The notes beneath the pieces are model-generated. The model saw only the letters and a program-made list of their open reading frames with translations. It made no database searches and was not told where the DNA came from. A stretch of DNA of 8,495 nt from an uncultured Alphaproteobacteria bacterium (GTDB lineage Bacteria > Pseudomonadota > Alphaproteobacteria > RUG11792): assembly GCA_910588255.1 (NCBI GenBank), contig CAJUOM010000030.1, positions 1-8,495 on the forward strand. Reading direction: 5' to 3'. A program made the position numbers and the translations under genes. Of the stretch, positions 1 through 5,778 are shown one piece after another. Each line of letters begins with the position of its first letter. The stretch's first letter is position 1.

Positions 1-50
1 TGGTAGTGTAAATTAATTTGTGTTTTTGGAAGAAAATGGCTCCTTTTTGG

Positions 51-76
51 TAAGAATTAAGATATGACAATTCTTA
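51..76. repeat. 8-bp inverted repeat just ahead of the transposase ribosome binding site
   Basis: TAAGAATT (51-58) and AATTCTTA (69-76) are perfect inverted copies separated by 10 bases. The second arm ends 4 bases before the AAAGGAG ribosome binding site of the transposase. IS elements often carry hairpins here that limit translation of read-through transcripts; whether this one does is inference. It could also be a binding site for the transposase or a host protein. Confidence 0.45.
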
Positions 77-94
77 TAGAAAAGGAGTGTTTTT

Positions 95-1309
95 ATGGCA
101 GTTGCAAAGGAGCAGATCCGACAGATTATTTCACAAAACAACATTAACAGCGTATCAGATGTTTATTCTCTTCTCAAAGAGAGTTTCAAAGACATCCTTC
201 AGGAGCTTATGGAAGCAGAACTGGATGCTACCCTTGGTTACGAGAAAAATCAAAAGGGTGGCTTGCTGACAGATAACAAACGGAACGGCCATTCCCCTAA
301 AACCCTGAAAAGCCAGTATGGGGAATTCCAGCTTGATGTCCCAAGAGACAGGAATGGAGAGTTTGAACCAAAGCTGATCCCCAAATACCAGAGAGATATT
401 TCTGGCATGGAAGAGAAAGTCATTTCACTTTATGCACGCGGAATGAGTACTCGTGATATCCATGACCAGATCAATGATCTGTACGGGGTTGAAATGTCTG
501 CTGAAATGGTCAGCAAGATTACAGACAAGATCCTCCCACAAGTAAAAGAGTGGCAGTCCCGCCCCCTGAATCCTGTTTATCCCTTCGTCTTCATGGACTG
601 TATCCACTATAAAGTTCGGGAAGATGGACGGATACTGAATCGTGCCGCATACATTGTATTGGGAGTTACGGTGGAAGGATATAAGGATATTTTAAGCATT
701 ACAGTAGGTGCAAACGAGACCAGCAAGTTCTGGCTCGGCATGTTAAATGATCTGAAGAACCGGGGCGTAAAAGATGTGATGTTCTTCTGCGTAGACGGGC
801 TTCCGGGCTTTAAAGAAGCCATACAGGCAGTCTATCCTCAGGCAGAGATCCAGCGGTGTGTGATCCATATGCTGCGGAATTCTTTCAAGTATATCAATTA
901 TAATGATTTGAAGAAGTTTTCTACAGATTTCAAAGCTGTTTACCATGCGCCGACGGAATCAGCGGCACTGACAGAATTGGATACTATCAAAGAAAAATGG
1001 GGGAAAAAGTATCCTTATGCCATTAGTAATTGGGAAAATAACTGGGAAGATGTGAGTTCCTTTTTTCAATTCTCTGAAGATATCCGGCGCATCATGTACA
1101 CGACGAACATCATAGAAGGAGTAAACCGCCAGTACCGGAAAGTCACCAAAACAAAAAGTGTATTTCCAAGTGATACGTCTTTAGAAAAAATGTTATATCT
1201 GGCCAGTAAAAATATAGTGAAAAAATGGACACAGCGATATCGGAATTGGGATCAGGTATTAAATCAATTGATTGTTTTGTATGGAGAACGAATTACCGAT
1301 TATCTGTAA
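95..1309 (+). CDS. IS256 (mutator) family transposase, DDE type
   Basis: A 404-aa protein that would cut and join the ends of its own insertion sequence, acting on DNA in the cytoplasm. The length is normal for IS256 transposases. The family hallmarks are visible: the N-terminal stretch with NGHSPKTLKSQYGEFQLDVP (about 64-83) and PRDRNGEFEP; the first catalytic aspartate D168 in FVFMDCIHYKVR; the second, D234, in CVDGLPGF; the CxxH pair C255/H258 in RCVIHMLRNS; and the catalytic glutamate E341 in TNIIEGVNRQYRK. No frameshift or internal stop is present, so the enzyme is probably active. The start is supported by AAAGGAG at 81-87, seven bases ahead of ATG. GC content is visibly higher than in the genes at 1874-7997, suggesting a separate origin. 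It is encoded opposite to every other gene here. The family call is very secure; the specific IS name is not determined. Confidence 0.97.
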   Translation: MAVAKEQIRQIISQNNINSVSDVYSLLKESFKDILQELMEAELDATLGYEKNQKGGLLTDNKRNGHSPKTLKSQYGEFQLDVPRDRNGEFEPKLIPKYQRDISGMEEKVISLYARGMSTRDIHDQINDLYGVEMSAEMVSKITDKILPQVKEWQSRPLNPVYPFVFMDCIHYKVREDGRILNRAAYIVLGVTVEGYKDILSITVGANETSKFWLGMLNDLKNRGVKDVMFFCVDGLPGFKEAIQAVYPQAEIQRCVIHMLRNSFKYINYNDLKKFSTDFKAVYHAPTESAALTELDTIKEKWGKKYPYAISNWENNWEDVSSFFQFSEDIRRIMYTTNIIEGVNRQYRKVTKTKSVFPSDTSLEKMLYLASKNIVKKWTQRYRNWDQVLNQLIVLYGERITDYL

Positions 1310-1317
1310 AATAAAAG

Positions 1318-1352
1318 GTGGGATGGCAGATACTTAAAACAAACCATCCCAC
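1318..1352. terminator. Hairpin directly after the transposase stop codon
   Basis: GTGGGATGG (1318-1326) pairs perfectly with CCATCCCAC (1344-1352) around a 17-base loop, starting 8 bases after the transposase stop codon. The 9-bp GC-rich stem would end or stabilise the transposase message. The bases that follow (TCCTATTCC) are only weakly T-rich, so it is not a textbook rho-independent terminator. Its right arm overlaps the place where a right terminal inverted repeat would be expected. Confidence 0.45.
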
Positions 1353-1364
1353 TCCTATTCCATC

Positions 1365-1440
1365 GGCCTCTGTATTATTGCCCAAAATCTCCAGACTTAT
1401 TCCGGAGGCCAGGTGTGGGCAGCGCCCACAAAAAGGCAAT
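1365..1440. other. GC-rich structured segment with interlocking inverted repeats
   Basis: Four pairings can be read. GGCCTC (1365-1370) pairs with GAGGCC (1405-1410). ATTGCC (1377-1382) pairs with GGCAAT (1435-1440). TGTGGGC (1414-1420) pairs with GCCCACA (1424-1430) around a three-base loop. CTCCAGA (1389-1395) pairs imperfectly with TCCGGAG (1401-1407). The first two cross each other, so an RNA would form either a pseudoknot or alternative folds. The segment stands out from its AT-rich surroundings. It may be the distal end of the IS or a relic of another element. No known RNA family was recognised. Confidence 0.4.
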
Positions 1441-1704
1441 CATACAGGGTCTTAATAGTCATGCAAAAAAACAGAAAGAATTGTATATATTTTCCTGATA
1501 TGGTTATACTATAAATACAAGGAACTCTTCGACAGCAAATCGACAACAATAAAAATGTTAAACCGACAAGTAATTCTTTACATATCTAATTCATATCAGA
1601 AAGTCTTGCTTTCCATAGACACAGGATTTTTTACAGCCTCACGGCTTTTTTACGAAGATGTTATTTTTTTAACGGAAATAGAGCAACCATATAGAAAAAA
1701 CTGC
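1441..1704. other. Intergenic stretch without a supported gene
   Basis: About 260 bases of mostly AT-rich DNA. A loose + strand promoter candidate is TTGTAT (1481-1486) with TATACT (1505-1510) 18 bases later. CGACA occurs three times (1530, 1541, 1564), and a 4-bp hairpin AGCC-TCAC-GGCT (1635-1646) runs into six T residues (1646-1651), resembling a very weak + strand terminator. A 62-codon open frame on the + strand (1555-1743) lacks a ribosome binding site, resembles no family I know and runs through a hairpin, so it is not called. Nothing else is seen. Confidence 0.4.
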
Positions 1705-1751
1705 AAAAAGGAAACTGTCGTTTCACGATTTATTAATCGTTAAAGCGACAG
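1705..1751 (-). terminator. Long imperfect hairpin with T-rich tail, possible second terminator
   Basis: CTGTCG (1715-1720) pairs with CGACAG (1746-1751) and ACGATT (1725-1730) with AATCGT (1735-1740), closing a four-base loop; one bulge and one mismatch interrupt the roughly 16-bp stem. Read on the minus strand, the hairpin is followed by TTTCCTTTTT (1714-1705), fitting a rho-independent terminator that could back up the one at 1815-1844. On the + strand it is followed by CCCCTCTTCTTTT, so it might act in both directions. Confidence 0.5.
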
Positions 1752-1814
1752 CCCCTCTTCTTTTGAAATCTCCTTTATACCAAATTTGTACATTTTCTCA
1801 CTTCCTTGCATAGT

Positions 1815-1844
1815 AAAAGCACCTACCATTTTTGATAGATGCTT
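1815..1844 (-). terminator. Rho-independent terminator of the AlbA_2 gene
   Basis: On the minus strand AAGCATCTATC (1844-1834) pairs over 11 positions, two of them G-T wobbles, with GGTAGGTGCTT (1827-1817) around the loop AAAAAT, followed by a run of four T. It lies about 30 bases after the stop codon of the minus-strand gene ending at 1874, the expected place. This indicates that the gene is transcribed as its own unit. Confidence 0.7.
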
Positions 1845-1873
1845 CATCTCATTTTTATATAATTTTTAACAGC

Positions 1874-3268
1874 TTACTCAAGCACTTTCCAATAACCAGT
1901 CTTTTTAGATCCAACTCTTTCTACATATCCATTCTCTTTCAGGAATGTAAGATTGTTTTCCACTGCTGTTTCACTAATTTCCAGTATTTGATGTAATTCA
2001 CTTGTGGTAATATTAGGATTATCTCTCATTTCTGTAATAATTCTTTGCCTTCTTGAATTTAATCCTTTTTTATTCCCAACTTTATCCCCAACTTTATCCC
2101 CAACTTTTTTCCCAACTTTTTTAATCTTCTGAAGCGGGATTGTTACAACGATGGAATTTTCTCTAAAAGTAAATGCTTCCTTTCCGTAAGTTTCAATAAT
2201 CTTAGGCACTCCTCGACCAGACTTCTCACTGATATGCAACTGCAAAAAGATCTCTGATAGCTTTTCATTTACTGGAATTGATTCTCCCAAGAAAAATCCT
2301 TCCATAGTCTGTGCCGGTGCCAACGTTCCTCTCGATAAGATTTCAATTCTGTTTGAGAATACAGAAATCATAGGTTCATTTCCACTAATCCACAGATTAT
2401 GCAGAATAGCATTTATAATTGCTTCTCTAAAAGCTTTGTTATCAAACAGAGGTGTTTCTGGACGCTCCACAACACGCTCGCTCTCGTCTGTCTGAATCAA
2501 ATTTAATACATCTGCATATCTTAAAACCTCATCCAAAGTATAGAGCAAACAATTATTACCAAATTCTCGTACAGAGAATAAATTAGAACCTTTGGTTTCT
2601 CCTTCAAAAATTGATACTCGTAACGGGAAATGTGAATTATCTGAAAGTAGCTGTGCCAACAGGTTATATTCTCCATCCTTATTCCTTAATCCAAGATTTT
2701 TCTCAAAGGTCTTTTCATTTAGTACGATTCCTTTTGAACCATAATATCCAAACAATTTAGAAAATGTCAGTTCCTGATATTTTGCCGGTAATGTTTCAAT
2801 CGTCTCCACTCTCCCATCTAAAATTTTAAATAACTGAATTTCCCTTTTGGGATAATCCTTTAAATTTGCTTTAGAAGATCCAATACGAATGTATCTCTTT
2901 TCTTTAAAAGCCGTTGGTATCTCCTCTGCAGCCGGAATCACCAATACAACAACTCTTTTATTATCAACGGTTCCTTCCTCGAATGAAAAGTTGATACTTG
3001 GTGACAAATTTCTTGCCAAGAAATTTTGATATGGCTCTTTGTTATGATCACAATACTGATTGAATGTCGTACCTACAATTTCATGAGTTTCATCATTTAC
3101 ACCCCATATAAAATATGCTTGTGTCTTATAATGAAAAGCTGCTGCATTTGACAATGCTGATATATATTCACCCAGAACTTCTGGCTGAAACCAGTTTTCT
3201 TTAAATTCAAACCATTCCTGTTCATCGTCATATGCACATAAATCTAAAACTAATTTTTCGATATTCAT
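1874..3268 (-). CDS. AlbA_2 (Schlafen-like) domain protein with divergent GHKL-ATPase-like region and winged helix
   Basis: A 464-aa protein. Residues about 15-135 match the AlbA_2/Schlafen AlbA domain (EWFEFKEN 18-25, ALSNAAA 38-44, IWGVND 54-59, YIRIGSS 126-132). Residues about 270-380 match the ATPase-like region often annotated HATPase_c_4 or RecG-like (FREAIINAILHNLW 280-293, SNRIEILSRG 305-314, SGRGVPKII 350-358). Residues 403-464 form a winged helix (TTSELHQILEISETAVENNL, then NGYVERVG). Between the last two lies the low-complexity linker KKVGKKVGDKVGDKVGNKKG (383-402). Such proteins are generally viewed as putative regulators or nucleic-acid-binding proteins; their biochemical role is unsettled and some occur in defence islands. 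The start at 3268 has AAAGGA about 9 bases upstream. The gene is complete, with its own promoter and terminator, and less AT-rich than gajA/gajB. The domain call is good; the cellular role is unknown. Confidence 0.85.
   Translation of the reverse strand: MNIEKLVLDLCAYDDEQEWFEFKENWFQPEVLGEYISALSNAAAFHYKTQAYFIWGVNDETHEIVGTTFNQYCDHNKEPYQNFLARNLSPSINFSFEEGTVDNKRVVVLVIPAAEEIPTAFKEKRYIRIGSSKANLKDYPKREIQLFKILDGRVETIETLPAKYQELTFSKLFGYYGSKGIVLNEKTFEKNLGLRNKDGEYNLLAQLLSDNSHFPLRVSIFEGETKGSNLFSVREFGNNCLLYTLDEVLRYADVLNLIQTDESERVVERPETPLFDNKAFREAIINAILHNLWISGNEPMISVFSNRIEILSRGTLAPAQTMEGFFLGESIPVNEKLSEIFLQLHISEKSGRGVPKIIETYGKEAFTFRENSIVVTIPLQKIKKVGKKVGDKVGDKVGNKKGLNSRRQRIITEMRDNPNITTSELHQILEISETAVENNLTFLKENGYVERVGSKKTGYWKVLE
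2069..2116 (-). repeat. Four tandem 12-bp repeats inside the AlbA_2 gene
   Basis: On the + strand the unit TTTATYCCCAAC occurs four times head to tail (2069-2080, 2081-2092, 2093-2104, 2105-2116); the last copy is TTTTTTCCCAAC. On the coding strand each unit encodes four residues of the pattern K-V-G-D/N/K, forming the flexible basic linker before the winged helix. Because the unit is a multiple of three, copy-number change would lengthen or shorten the linker without a frameshift. The same sequence recurs in the arms of the promoter palindrome at 3283-3339. Confidence 0.9.
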
Positions 3269-3282
3269 AAATTATCATCCTT

Positions 3283-3339
3283 TTCCCAACTTTTATTCCC
3301 AATATAATCATTATAACACATTGGGAATAAAGTTGGGAA
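3283..3339 (-). promoter_or_regulatory. Promoter of the AlbA_2 gene inside a large operator-like palindrome
   Basis: Two arms, 3283-3303 (21 bp) and 3320-3339 (20 bp), are inverted copies differing by one inserted base, separated by 16 bp. Each arm carries TTCCCAA twice (TTCCCAAC and ATTCCCAAT). On the minus strand the spacer holds an extended -10 box, TGTTATAAT (3318-3310); a weak -35 candidate TTCCCA (3339-3334) falls in the upstream arm. Transcription would start near 3303, about 35 bases before the ATG at 3268, inside the downstream arm. Arms on both sides of the -10 box suggest a repressor site that blocks polymerase. Self-regulation through the protein's winged helix is an inference. 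Confidence 0.75.
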
Positions 3340-3713
3340 TATTTTATGCATTTCACAAAAAATTATTCTCAGAACCTATCAAAATCTTCCTGTGTCGCCA
3401 GCTGCACATGCTTACACTCATATGTAATAAAATGCTCCGTTCTTGACTATCCACATACAAATGATTTTTCTTTTCTCCCATAATCAACACCAACCTTTTT
3501 TGTTTCATTATTATAGATAAATCTCAAACCAATCAAAGGTACGATTCAACCCAAAAAATAAGAGTACCACTATCTCTAATGATACGCTTATCCCATTCAA
3601 TTTCTAAGAGCTTGTTGCCCGCTTTTTATCAGCAAAGTGGATACTACATAGACACGTTGATTACCCAAACCCTTTATCTTCTGTTTGTGTTCCCACACTC
3701 AATATCAACTGCC
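3340..3713. other. Intergenic DNA with decayed-looking short frames
   Basis: No intact gene is supported. On the minus strand a frame at about 3610-3540 reads KLLEIEWDKRIIRDSGTLIF. After a run of six T, a single-base deletion would join it to GLNRTFDWFEIYL followed by a stop, as expected of a gene fragment with a one-base frameshift. A second fragment follows at 3481-3353 and is listed separately. I recognise no family for the first fragment, and AT-rich DNA easily yields protein-like short frames, so this is a weak call. Confidence 0.3.
3353..3481 (-). pseudogene. Possible truncated small accessory protein gene
   Basis: A 42-codon frame starting MGEKKNHLYVDSQERSILLH. This N-terminus reminds me of small (about 60 aa) proteins common on integrative elements of Clostridia, which normally continue with a helical segment and end in a basic tail. 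Here the similarity seems to stop after about 20 residues and the rest (SVSMCSWRHRKILIG...) looks out of frame. An in-frame ATG nine codons earlier (3508) has no ribosome binding site; the ATG at 3481 has only a distant AAAGG. The resemblance is from memory and unverified, so this may be non-coding. Confidence 0.25.
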
Positions 3714-3759
3714 ACCGAAATGTCAAAGTAGCTTTTGATGTGCTTATTTCGGTTTTTTT
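3714..3759 (+). terminator. Hairpin with seven-T tail, + strand, between AlbA_2 gene and gajB
   Basis: ACCGAAAT (3714-3721) pairs perfectly with ATTTCGGT (3746-3753); inside it TCAAA and TTTGA can extend the fold, and seven consecutive T residues (3753-3759) follow. This has the form of a rho-independent terminator for transcription moving left to right. No + strand gene lies upstream in this gap. It would stop antisense transcription from entering the gajB and gajA genes, or it belongs to a lost gene. On the minus strand the T tract is on the wrong side, so it is not a good terminator for gajB. Confidence 0.6.
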
Positions 3760-3870
3760 ATCCTCCGAATTGAACATGAAATGCTTTGCAAAGTGTCTAA
3801 AACAAAGGATTTCTACGAGGTTTTCTTTTGTATCAACACAATAGTTTAACAAAAATATATTTCCAAATTT

Positions 3871-5778
3871 TTAAATTTCTTGACAATTATCTTTACCAAA
3901 CCATTTTTCAGCAGTACTTATCATAGATTCCGTTGGTTTTTTACAATATACCACTAAATTTTCCATTGCACGTGTACAGCACACATAAAATAATTTTTGT
4001 GTTCGCATTCGTACAGATTGATTACATTTTACATGTGAAGGGTCAAATAAATACTCAAAATTATAATCATTCCATTTCCCATTATCTAGAATTACCAATA
4101 CATTTTTGAATTCTTCTCCCTTGATTTTATGTTGCGTTGAAAAAGGAGAATACCCTTCCAAATACGCATATAAATTTATAAATTCTTCATATTCAACATT
4201 AGAAACTCTGGTATATAGATACTCATTTTCCTTAATAAAATTTTCAATATTATCATCCTTTAAACACAAGCCACTCTCATGTGCATATGATATCACTTCA
4301 GCTATTGTACTTTTTTTCATACCAACAATAGTATCAATTTTTTCCTTTATCCTCCTTTTATCTAATTGACTTCTAATTCTAAATGATGTTTTCCGAATAA
4401 ACTCATTATAATCTTTCATCTCATAAAATTCTACTATTGATTGAATTTTAAATAAATGTCGAATAAGCTTATCACGCTTTGATTGCGTTGACCTTTCTTC
4501 ATCTATTTCCTTTTTATCCGAAATAAGATTATCTTTATCAAAATATATTCGTCTTACCATACTAAAAGGTTTGTCTTTGACTAAATCATAATATTTTGCA
4601 TTTTCAGTATTTTCCAAAAAAACCTCAATCTGTTTTCTTCCTCTCTTACTAACATCTCGTACTCTATTCGAGAATATCCAATCTACAGAATTTACTACTT
4701 CATCGAAAGTTTGTGTTTCATCAACAGTTATTTCTTTCCCTTTAATATATTTTATAAACTCCTTCTTAAGTTTTAAAAAAGGATCTTTATCATATATCTC
4801 CATAAGTTTAGGAAATCCAGCATTAGATGCAATTAAATTGTGGGTCAATCTTAACTCTTTTGTTTCTTTCGGATTGCTAAAATCCCATCCTGCAAAGTAC
4901 TCTTTCTTTTTTATCGAATCTATGGATAAAATATCTCCATATATAAATTTAATCGTTCCTTCTTTTACTTTTCCGTCTTTCACATTCGGAGCATCTTCGT
5001 CCTCAGAAGGAACCTGTTCCAATTTATCTATTCGCAATTTATTACTTAAGCTTATAACCGATTGTGGATTTCTACGATTTTGACTTTTTTGCACCTCAAA
5101 AACAATTTCAGATTCAATATAATTATTTAAATCTCCAACGCCATCATCGTAGATAGATTGCATGGAATCACCAAAAAATCCAATTATACTGCGTTTCTTG
5201 CTCTTTGATAAACACACCAATAAAATCTCTATAACTTCTGGAAAAGTATCTTGATATTCATCTACTAAAATATAATCATATTTATTATTCAATATATCAC
5301 ATAGTTTAGGATATTTCTTAAACATTTGATTTGCTAAAGTAATTATTTCATCATGTGATATATATCCATCTGATAAACGCAAAAATTCAGCATATTTTAC
5401 CCCATCTTTAAATTCATTGTTATATGGAAGTTCTACTGTTATATTTTTATACTTTACTTCAGGATTATTAATACTTTCAATAAGAGTTGTTTTCAATTCG
5501 TTTTGAAAAGGTGAAATATTATCCCATAAAAAATCATGTATTGTAGAAATCCTTATTTTCTTGTTTAAAACACGATTTTCAATTTCATGAACAGCGGCAT
5601 TCGTATACGTTATACAAGCAATTTTTGCTATTGGATTTCTATTATAAATTTCATTAATCACAGATACTAATGAATACGTTTTTCCACTGCCTGCTCCTCC
5701 GCTTAAAAGAAAATTCCTGTTATCATCAATAAGTTCAAATATTTGTATAACTTCTTTCTCTAATCTTTCTGCAACCAT
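3871..5778 (-). CDS. gajB: Gabija GajB: UvrD/Rep-like superfamily 1 DNA helicase
   Basis: A 635-aa UvrD/PcrA/Rep-type helicase, the partner of GajA in Gabija anti-phage defence, thought to sense or unwind DNA and work in complex with the GajA nuclease in the cytoplasm. SF1 motifs in order: Walker A GGAGSGKT (27-34), motif Ia ITYTNAA (56-62), ISTIHDFLW (77-85), Walker B VDEYQD (172-177), motif III GDSMQSIY (203-210), motif IV region SQNRRNPQS (232-240), motif V STQHKIKGEEFKNV (547-560) and motif VI LFYVCCTRAMENL (596-608) with arginine 603. All catalytic positions look intact. It is longer than the roughly 494-aa reference GajB, mainly in residues ~250-545 between motifs IV and V. The start is set by GGGAGGG (5791-5785) six bases upstream, located inside the end of gajA; the 19-bp overlap implies translational coupling. 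Very AT-rich. No clear minus-strand terminator follows. Confidence 0.9.
   Translation of the reverse strand: MVAERLEKEVIQIFELIDDNRNFLLSGGAGSGKTYSLVSVINEIYNRNPIAKIACITYTNAAVHEIENRVLNKKIRISTIHDFLWDNISPFQNELKTTLIESINNPEVKYKNITVELPYNNEFKDGVKYAEFLRLSDGYISHDEIITLANQMFKKYPKLCDILNNKYDYILVDEYQDTFPEVIEILLVCLSKSKKRSIIGFFGDSMQSIYDDGVGDLNNYIESEIVFEVQKSQNRRNPQSVISLSNKLRIDKLEQVPSEDEDAPNVKDGKVKEGTIKFIYGDILSIDSIKKKEYFAGWDFSNPKETKELRLTHNLIASNAGFPKLMEIYDKDPFLKLKKEFIKYIKGKEITVDETQTFDEVVNSVDWIFSNRVRDVSKRGRKQIEVFLENTENAKYYDLVKDKPFSMVRRIYFDKDNLISDKKEIDEERSTQSKRDKLIRHLFKIQSIVEFYEMKDYNEFIRKTSFRIRSQLDKRRIKEKIDTIVGMKKSTIAEVISYAHESGLCLKDDNIENFIKENEYLYTRVSNVEYEEFINLYAYLEGYSPFSTQHKIKGEEFKNVLVILDNGKWNDYNFEYLFDPSHVKCNQSVRMRTQKLFYVCCTRAMENLVVYCKKPTESMISTAEKWFGKDNCQEI

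Larger units (their letters stand above)
1..1440 (+). mobile_element. IS256-family insertion sequence (right boundary uncertain)
   Basis: A full-length IS256/mutator-type transposase occupies most of this segment. The first ~30 bases (TGGTAGTGTAAATTAATTTG and onward) have the AT-rich character of an IS256-family left terminal inverted repeat and lie about 65-95 bp ahead of the transposase start, the usual distance. No clean inverted copy of this end appears after the stop codon. Only a degenerate match can be seen on the opposite strand around 1334-1356 (GGAGTG...TTTGTTTTA against GGTAGTG...TTTGTGTTTT). The right limit given here is where the GC-richer structured DNA ends and is a guess; the element could stop near 1356. 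Target-site duplications cannot be tested because the left flank lies outside the window. Confidence 0.6.

Noticed and set aside
425..946. Minus-strand open frames inside the transposase
   Set aside because: They lie fully within the intact transposase gene on the other strand and show no family features.
1555..1743. 62-codon + strand open frame
   Set aside because: No ribosome binding site, no recognisable domain, and it runs through a stable hairpin that looks like a terminator.
2069..2116. Tandem repeats considered as a CRISPR array
   Set aside because: Units are 12 bp, directly adjacent without spacers, and in frame within a protein-coding gene.
3346..3483. 45-codon + strand frame MHFTKNYSQNLSK...
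   Set aside because: No ribosome binding site and the sequence is unlike any protein known to me; it is probably antisense to the decayed minus-strand fragment.
3661..3852. 63-codon minus-strand open frame after gajB
   Set aside because: No ribosome binding site, no family recognised, and it spans the + strand hairpin at 3714-3759. It is most likely chance reading of the gajB 3' region.
3340..3870. Possible retron-type or toxin-antitoxin RNA next to Gabija
   Set aside because: No reverse transcriptase gene, no direct repeats and no long msr/msd-like fold are present; only one terminator-like hairpin is seen.
4106..5083. Two + strand open frames (4106-4369 and 4838-5083) opposite gajB
   Set aside because: They are antisense shadows of an AT-rich helicase gene; the hydrophobic stretches come from the complement of charged codons and there is no ribosome binding site.
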